A DNA stretch of 64,000 bases from Powellomyces hirtus (lineage: Eukaryota; Chytridiomycota; Chytridiomycetes; Spizellomycetales; Powellomycetaceae): positions 1,054,001 to 1,118,000 of the forward strand of contig JAHLKG010000005.1 of NCBI GenBank assembly GCA_025526995.1, in the 5' to 3' direction. The number at the start of each line of letters is the position of its first letter. The stretch's first letter is position 1. The notes under the pieces were generated by a model. The model worked only from the letters and a program-made list of their open reading frames with translations. It was not told the DNA's origin and ran no database searches. Made by a program: the position numbers and the translations under genes. Positions 57,834 through 64,000 of the stretch are shown one piece after another.

Positions 57834-60218
57834 GTTTACAGAAGAGGTCCTTGGATAGTGATGTTGACGGTCGCCCAGCCCGTTGGTCGCCACATTATAT
57901 AGCGCACGAGAGAGCCCAGATGCAAATACATCTTAATCGCCTTACACAAATGACGGCTTGACGAGGTTTACTGTCAGATGACCTTACACACGACGGATGC
58001 GACCCATGTGGGGCCCGCACGATTGACAACTCTTGTGCAGAGTCCGACATGTATAGGATCAACCACAATCTCTAATGTCTCAAGACATTTTGTAATACAC
58101 AGTATATCCCGTCACGGGGGGTCAAGTGACAGGGAGATGTGCCAGTATATGACCAGGTTCGGTGCAACAACAATGGGTAAGGTGATGTCTCGTGGTTCAA
58201 TTGTGAGGGAAAAGGTATGACCAGCGCATTGTCGTACCGGGCCAGCGTCCAGTCTCAACAAGCTTGTTAAACATTGACCATGCGGGCAAGTAGACACCCC
58301 ATTCATCAGGAACCCCGCTTTCTGCTGCCCCCGCTCCCATCACAAATCAGAATGCATGCTACCCATCATGTACCCCTGATGAGTCGACTTCCTGTTCAAA
58401 GATGGATTTATGCATTTGATACGAGCTACTGTCAAGTACTTGGAACATACACTTTGCGATTGGGATGGTGTTCGAAGTGATGGCCATGCACCGCGTAAGG
58501 GAACACAGAACCAGCTGGTTTCCGATCGCTTACGGCATATCCGCGACGCGTCGTGCCACTTTCTCTGCCCAGCACGCATGGTGTGGGCAGAAAGAGAGAG
58601 TATCAATACATGTGCTGTGATATCCCCGTCGTAAATCAGACAATCGATTGATGCGGATAAACTTACTGCTGATGTGGGGTCGCAATATCCTCTCAGATCG
58701 TAATTTGTTTCTGAATGGGCCATCAAGGGTGGTTTTGTAACATGCTTTCTAGAGACTTCCCTTGTGCCCCTCCGCATGAGAAGCCTATGTACTCTCATGC
58801 TTCCGCATCAAGGGATAATTCCCGGACAATGTGCCTCGCACCCACTCCAGTTTATTTGGTACTAATTTAACATTTATGTCCTCGCCCTCCCACATGTAAG
58901 CCAACGGCAAGCTATATTCGCAGCCTTATTCCACGACGTTACATGGTACCCCACAGGGCTTATACAGTTTCCCTCTTGGCCGGACTCTGTAAGAAAGGAT
59001 GCGGAACGACCAGCGTCCGCTTTTGAAACCTCTGGACACGTCATTTTCAGTCCTTGGTGGTGAACATGGAAAGCCGACTCCTGATCCATTGCTCAATGGG
59101 AGATGTCAGTTTGAACGGCAAGCAGTACCCGGGATTCAGAAGGGCACTGTTGCAGGTCAACGGGGTTGGAATTTGGACTCCACATTCAGCGAGCGAGCCG
59201 TTCCTAATTCACTTGTACTTATTGGCACTTGCATCATGCGCACCTCGCGTCTCCCGCGACGAAAAATGTGAAAGGTGTCTTGATGTGAATCCTCGCTTCG
59301 CCTACGTCTTAGGTGGCAAAGGGCTTCCCAAGAACTTCATCGCAAACGTTGTGACAGCAGTCACGGTGGAGAAGTTTGCTGCCAGCCTTTGAGTCTTACC
59401 TGATGAACGTCACCAACTGTTGTCGTGAATTTTCAAACAAGCGAATTCCAACAATAGGTCACCAATATGCTCTTCAATGTGGTCGACTTGGACACAGCTG
59501 ACGCCCGTTGGGACCTCACGTAGGTAAAAGCCAGGTCTTTGCCTACGGTTGCGCATCAGCTTGCAGACAGGTTGGGCTGCGGAAGCTGAAGAGCTTTGCT
59601 TTTCATCGCCCCCCTCATTCAAAACTGATGTGAGCAACAAAAGCAAGTGTTTGTTCGATCTCAAAGTCACGTGAGAGATGTTTGAACACTGAGGCGGATA
59701 CAATGCAAAGATGAGCAATGCGAATAGCATGGGCTCTTTGCCGGACAGCATAACATATGATCCGAAGGTTAAAACAAAACATAAAGCAAAGAAAGATGGA
59801 CGGGATGGCCGGAAGCAATGAGAATTATGAGGCGATGATGCTCGGTTTGTGGGACGGCGAAGACACAAATCCCTTCCTCATAATTGACGGACAAGTACGA
59901 TGACCTGGGTTCTCTCGATGTGTTTGTGATGAATGTCTTTTAGGAAAGTATCAGGGAGATGATAAACAGATCAAGTGTCTGGGTGGCCCCATGGTCACAT
60001 ATTACCTTTCGAATAGGCCCACCACCAACCTTTCTGCATACTCCGACAAAGCATCGGGTCAAACCCTGTCGACAAATATCTGAGCCTTTGGAAACTGTCA
60101 TTTTCGGCAGCCTTTTTACGGGACGTGTCGCGGCTAAGCCACCAAGTGATTCCCAAATGACTTGACGCACTTTGCGGGCATACTCACATAGTCCTCACCA
60201 CGACGTTGTTTTTTCGCA
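57834..60218. other. 2.4 kb gene-poor region
   Basis: The largest gap in the window. Open frames exist (for example 59054-59392, plus, 112 codons; 59410-59868, minus, 152 codons). A possible two-exon plus-strand model near 59800-60165 has phrases such as GLWDGEDTNPFLIIDGQ, but its second exon is open in two frames. None shows a known domain or a convincing splice pattern. A TCACGTGA E-box is at about 59667-59674. No repeats or RNA genes recognised. Confidence 0.4.
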
Positions 60219-60711
60219 ATGGGCATCATGGGGTATGTGTTGAGCACCACAACGAATATGGCAGTCGGTCATGCTCGTAATAGATGTACTAAAGCCTGCA
60301 CATTGCGCTTTTAGCTTATTCACCACGCTGAGGCACCAGCTTTACAACTACCCCACAATCTTCGTCTCATATGTGCTGGGCATAACAGGTCAGTCTTCTT
60401 CATTAGGTTGCAGCTGCGGAAACTAATCGGGACATGCTTTATTCTTCGACTACCTTGAAGCTGAAAAGTGCTGACCTTGTTGTCTTGTCTTTTTTCTTGT
60501 TGTTGTTTGCAGGTCCCGTGTTGCTCCTGACAGTGTACCCCATGCGTCGTGAAATGGGTTATAAGGCACCGGTGGATGCGCCAAGGTCCTTCCCAAGTAA
60601 GAATGAATAGCGTTCTCCTCGAGTGATTGCGTTGGGCTGACCTGCTGATTCTGTAAACCTTTTCAGTACCGCAAGGAGCACGCACATTCCCTACCGGTTA
60701 CGATGATTGAT
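60219..60711 (+). CDS. Complex I 9.5 kDa subunit (NDUFA3/NUO-9.5-like)
   Basis: Four exons: 60219..60232, 60315..60388, 60513..60596, 60668..60711; 71 residues. An accessory subunit of mitochondrial NADH:ubiquinone oxidoreductase with one membrane span. The family pattern is short but distinctive. A basic N-terminal stretch (TTLRHQLYNYPTI) leads into the span (FVSYVLGITGPVLLLTVYP), then MRRE-GY, a Pro-rich segment and the closing IPQGARTFPTGYDD, matching the P-x-GPR-x-P-x-GYDD end of the fungal 9.5 kDa subunit. The first coding exon is 14 nt, which explains why simple ORF calling misses the gene. Confidence 0.85.
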
Positions 60712-60898
60712 ACCACACGACTGCCCGGGAAACAATGATTATGGGACCGCAAAACTCATAAACTTTGGTTCAGTAATTACAATATATGTACAATCTAGAG
60801 AATTTTTCCGTCTCCGCTGGATCGCTGGATCGGTGAATTGTCTATGTCATTTGCCGGAGACGTGCTGTACAAATTCAGTGCGAAACGACCTCGCTTCC

Positions 60899-63800
60899 TT
60901 AGTCTGTTCCGATAGTGCCCCGAACGCGCAACTCTTTTTCTTCCATGAGATTGATAATGTCCATCAACTCATCGTCGTCAAAGACACTGCGAAGGACTCG
61001 GAACGGTAGCATGTACAGATCTGTTGGGAGGATCAGCAAGAGTGCTATGTCTTCGACCGATACGGAACGTAATTTACATACCTTTGCACCACGGACATTG
61101 CTGAATAGCCCGGAAAAAGAGAGCCTTTGCCTTGCTTACATTGCCTTCTCGGATTTCAAACTCAATGTAGAGGTACCATAGAGACACACTGTGTTTGGAG
61201 CTGGGTCGACAGGAACAAGTCAGGCTATGTCATGGAGGTCCATTTTTTGGAATCAATCCTACCTTGGACATTCTACTGCATCTTCGAATAGCGAGCGGAC
61301 AATGTTTACATTATACGTCTGTCGCTGATGGAGTTCGGCCCAGATAGCAAACGTCCACAGGACGTGAGATGGTTTACTAAACCGAATTTGAGGTGAGTCG
61401 GGTTGTATGCATCGCAACGGAATGAAATGCCTACCTGGCCAATTGCGCATTCAACAGTCTCCGAACTCGATTGTCAATCTTGGTCCGCGCTTCGTTCCAA
61501 CCGTACATTGTCAATAGCACGATGTTGCAGGGGAAGCGCTTTAGTGCTCTCTCAGCTACATCGCGCATCAAGGCAGGCTTGAAGGCGGCGCCCGACGTGG
61601 CGTGTCGATGGATGAGTCGAATGTAGTCCTCAAATATAACTTCCTCCAGTACTGCAGGCGAGTGTGTTTCTCCGTCGGAAGTACGAGCTTGCAGTGACTC
61701 TAGAACTTGTTCAAAGACGCGCTGGGCTTCATCCAAACCCTGACTCAGATACTCGGTCAACGCATAACAATTCAGCGTGTGCAGTAGTATCCGTTCGCTT
61801 TGTTCAATACTGGTCCCTTTAGCTGCAGCAAGTAAGACCTCCAGTCTTTGAGCGTAGCCCTGCATGCCAGTCAACTCGAGCGTCAGTGCCTCGTCCAACC
61901 GAATATTCGCCAGTATAGGTAACTAACCTTCCTAGCCTTCAGGACCTTCGTCGGTTGCGGTTTATCTTCATTTTCAATTCCTACGACATGGGTAAGAGAA
62001 CGTTCGAAGTCCTTCAAATGTCGGTTGCAAGATCATACCAGCAGTCGGCTCGTTCAATCCAAACCCGACAAGGATAGTCAAAGCTTTGCCAGCATTTCCT
62101 CCTTCTAGCTCCATCTCCGCCAACATTTGATATAGGATAGGCGCTTCAGCGCGATGAGCCTCAGGAAAGCTGTGGTAAGACATGAGAGCTGTCTCATATA
62201 CTTTTCGGGCCTGAAAGATTATGTCATTAAACCGAATGAAGATATTATGCAGAAGAGCTGCATCTCATACCTCCGCAGGCTTCCCTCGGACTACATCAAG
62301 TTGCGCATACGTATTCCATAGCGCAAGATTCATGCGATCCGTTTTCAGTAAAGATTTTGCTGTTTTTTGGGCACTGCAGAGATGTTGAGTTATGATGTCA
62401 CCAAAAGCTGGAAGCTTACACAGCCATGCTCACCTCTTGATTCCAAACTCTTTCTCAAATGTCAGGAGCAGAGGAAGCGCATCTGGTATCGGCGCGGACA
62501 TCGCAGAGCATTGCAAAAGAACGTTCCTGCAACCATAATTTTTCAGCAGATGCAAATTGCAAGATTTGGGAGTCTGGACGTTACCTGATGAACTCGAACC
62601 GGCCGTAACCATCGGCCTTGACCTTTTGTGAATCCGCGGTGGTCCATTTTCGGAACCACGGTCTTGCTCCCAGCATGGTGCTCGAGGATTGTGGGTATGT
62701 TTTGATCGGGACGGTGAATGGGTCACTCTCCATCATTGGGAGCTCTAGATGGCTGCTGTCTGTTATACTCTTCTGAGACCCATCAGGTGGGGAGGGCCAA
62801 AAGAAACTAGACGCAACCGGGCCCGCCAGCTCGCAATGGAGGAATGGGTCTTGAAAAAATTGGTGATTGGAGGAGATACCACCATCAAAGTGAACAGACA
62901 AGAAATGGAGGAATCCAAGAATTAGGCGGTTTCTGTTTGCCGGGAGTGAGATATTAAACATCAAGGTCGAGACATCGTCGAAGAGGACCGCTCGATAAGG
63001 ATCTTCCAAGTCGTCTAATTCGAAAAAAAAGAAGTGAACATTAATTACCTTGATGAAAATTGTACGGATCATGGGAGGGAAAGGTACCTTCGTCTGCAGA
63101 CCTAAGCGGTAACCAATTGTAGAACTCCTCTTGCTGTTCCTTGTTCGCAAACAACTCAATATCATCTGTAATGGACAGGTCAACAGATGGCTCGGAGCAT
63201 CGGATGAAAAGGCAAGCAGCACCTTTCCCACTCGGCTCCGGGGTAGCACCGTCTAAACCCATTGCCACGGAATCCGCGGCATCTGGGTAGAGGAAGGTGT
63301 CAGTACATGCACAGGCCGGTATTCAGCCCTGAGGTCGGCGTACTTGTCATCAAGGTAGCCGCCCATCCAACAGCACCCTGAGAGACAATGCTATGAGTCA
63401 CGCTGATCACAACTTGCAGAATCGCTCTTTATCCCATACCTCTTCTCCAAACCTCGGCACTTCGCTCTCCCAGAAGCTTTCGAACATTCCAACTCGCTGT
63501 TCATATGTTTGTGTAGCGAAAGCGGGCGGACAGAAGCACGAAAACTCGATCATTGCCTGATACAAGGCGATAGCACGTTCTATGAAGCCTATGCACAATG
63601 AAATAGTGAGTATCGCATATATGCAAGTCTCCTTGTGTATGAGTGGTTACCTGACTGTGCGAGCATGAAGCATGCCCGAGAGAAAACATGTAGCAAGATC
63701 TCCTCTCTCAGCTTGATATCTGTCGAACAGGTCAAAATGAGTAATCGATGTTGAGACAAGTAGCTAGCTCTGCTCCCGCACCTATTTTGTCATCACGCCG

Positions 63801-64000
63801 TACGATATCAATGCAGGATTCATAAAGCTCAAGGCACCCAATGACGGTAAAGGCACTATAGTTCGTTTGTCGATAATCCAAGTACTGTTTCCAGAGGTCT
63901 ATGGAATCAGAATGGGTTTTCAAGACCCGATCCCATTTCGTCAACAGTGCGGTGGTGCTGTTTCAGAATCATGAGTATCGATAGCAAAAATCGGAACTGT
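60899..64000 (-). CDS. NRDE2: NRDE2 nuclear RNA-silencing/surveillance factor (5' partial)
   Basis: Minus-strand gene running off the right edge. The last exons are clear: 60899..61020, 61082..61188, 61263..61376, 61435..61922, with phases that agree; further coding segments lie at about 61974-62183, 62581-63249, 63407-63598 and 63732-64000. NRDE2 proteins are made of HAT half-TPR repeats and act in nuclear RNA interference or RNA surveillance with the MTR4 helicase. Recognisable pieces: WDRVLKTHSDSIDLWKQYLD with SAFTV (early HAT repeat), RVFEQVLESL, FEDYIRLIHRHA, LRSVFDDDEL and the C-terminal LMEEKELRVRG. Exon joins upstream of 61922 were not solved. The start codon and N-terminal region are outside the window. 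Confidence 0.88.

Noticed and set aside
59054..59392. 112-codon plus-strand ORF in the gene-poor block
   Set aside because: A second, differently framed ORF overlaps it almost fully and neither has family similarity.

Overview
The window is a gene-dense nuclear segment from a zoosporic (flagellated) fungus, most likely a chytrid. The evidence is in the gene content. The genes are fungal in type, with many introns and GT-AG spacing down to 33-110 nt. Three genes are normally absent from Dikarya but expected in a swimming or crawling zoospore lineage: the intraflagellar-transport subunit IFT88, a CYRI/FAM49 Rac1 interactor, and an animal/plant-type sterol delta-7 reductase (DHCR7). I assign the chytrid affinity from these genes; no species can be named from sequence alone.

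Layout, left to right. 1-9.0 kb: the 3' part of a VIT/CCC1-type metal transporter, threonine synthase THR4 (-), CYRI (+), a SWIM zinc-finger protein (+) and the ER mannosyltransferase ALG12 (+). 9.0-15.1 kb: a BAP29/31-like ER protein (-), a PP2C phosphatase (+), inner-membrane peptidase IMP1 (-) and DHCR7 (-). 15.6-23.7 kb: the 2,020-residue ribosome-assembly factor RRP5 (-) and a nine-exon glutathione S-transferase (-). 24.9-32 kb: phosphopantothenoylcysteine synthetase (+), a seven-transmembrane protein fused to an RGS domain (-) and NCA2 (+). 32-43.3 kb: IFT88 (+), SGT2 (-) and SIN3 (+). 43.6-47.5 kb: SYO1/HEATR3 (+) and NAT9 (-). 48.6-57.8 kb: an 11-knuckle CCHC zinc protein (-), an oligopeptidase B-like protease with a predicted membrane anchor (+), a nicotinamide riboside kinase with a one-base frame break (-), an SH3BGRL-like thioredoxin-fold protein (+) and a secreted GH43-like glycosidase (-). 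57.8-60.2 kb is gene-poor. 60.2-64 kb: the small complex I subunit NDUFA3/NUO-9.5 (+) and the 3' two-thirds or so of NRDE2 (-), which runs off the window.

There is no operon logic; neighbours are mostly functionally unrelated, as in other fungal genomes. Several divergent pairs (THR4/CYRI, BAP31-like/PP2C, SGT2/SIN3, zinc-knuckle/oligopeptidase B, NRK/SH3BGRL) share intergenic promoters of 0.3-1.1 kb. Exon joins given below were built by hand from GT-AG (in three cases GC-AG) signals plus reading-frame continuity and family similarity. All joins stated as complete sum to whole codons. No mobile element, CRISPR array, rRNA or convincing tRNA was seen.

The most interesting points are the CYRI gene with its Rac-binding arginine pair, the DHCR7 gene, the 7TM-RGS fusion, evidence that the zinc-knuckle gene grew by exon duplication, recurrent GC-AG introns and micro-exons, and the frame break in the NRK gene.
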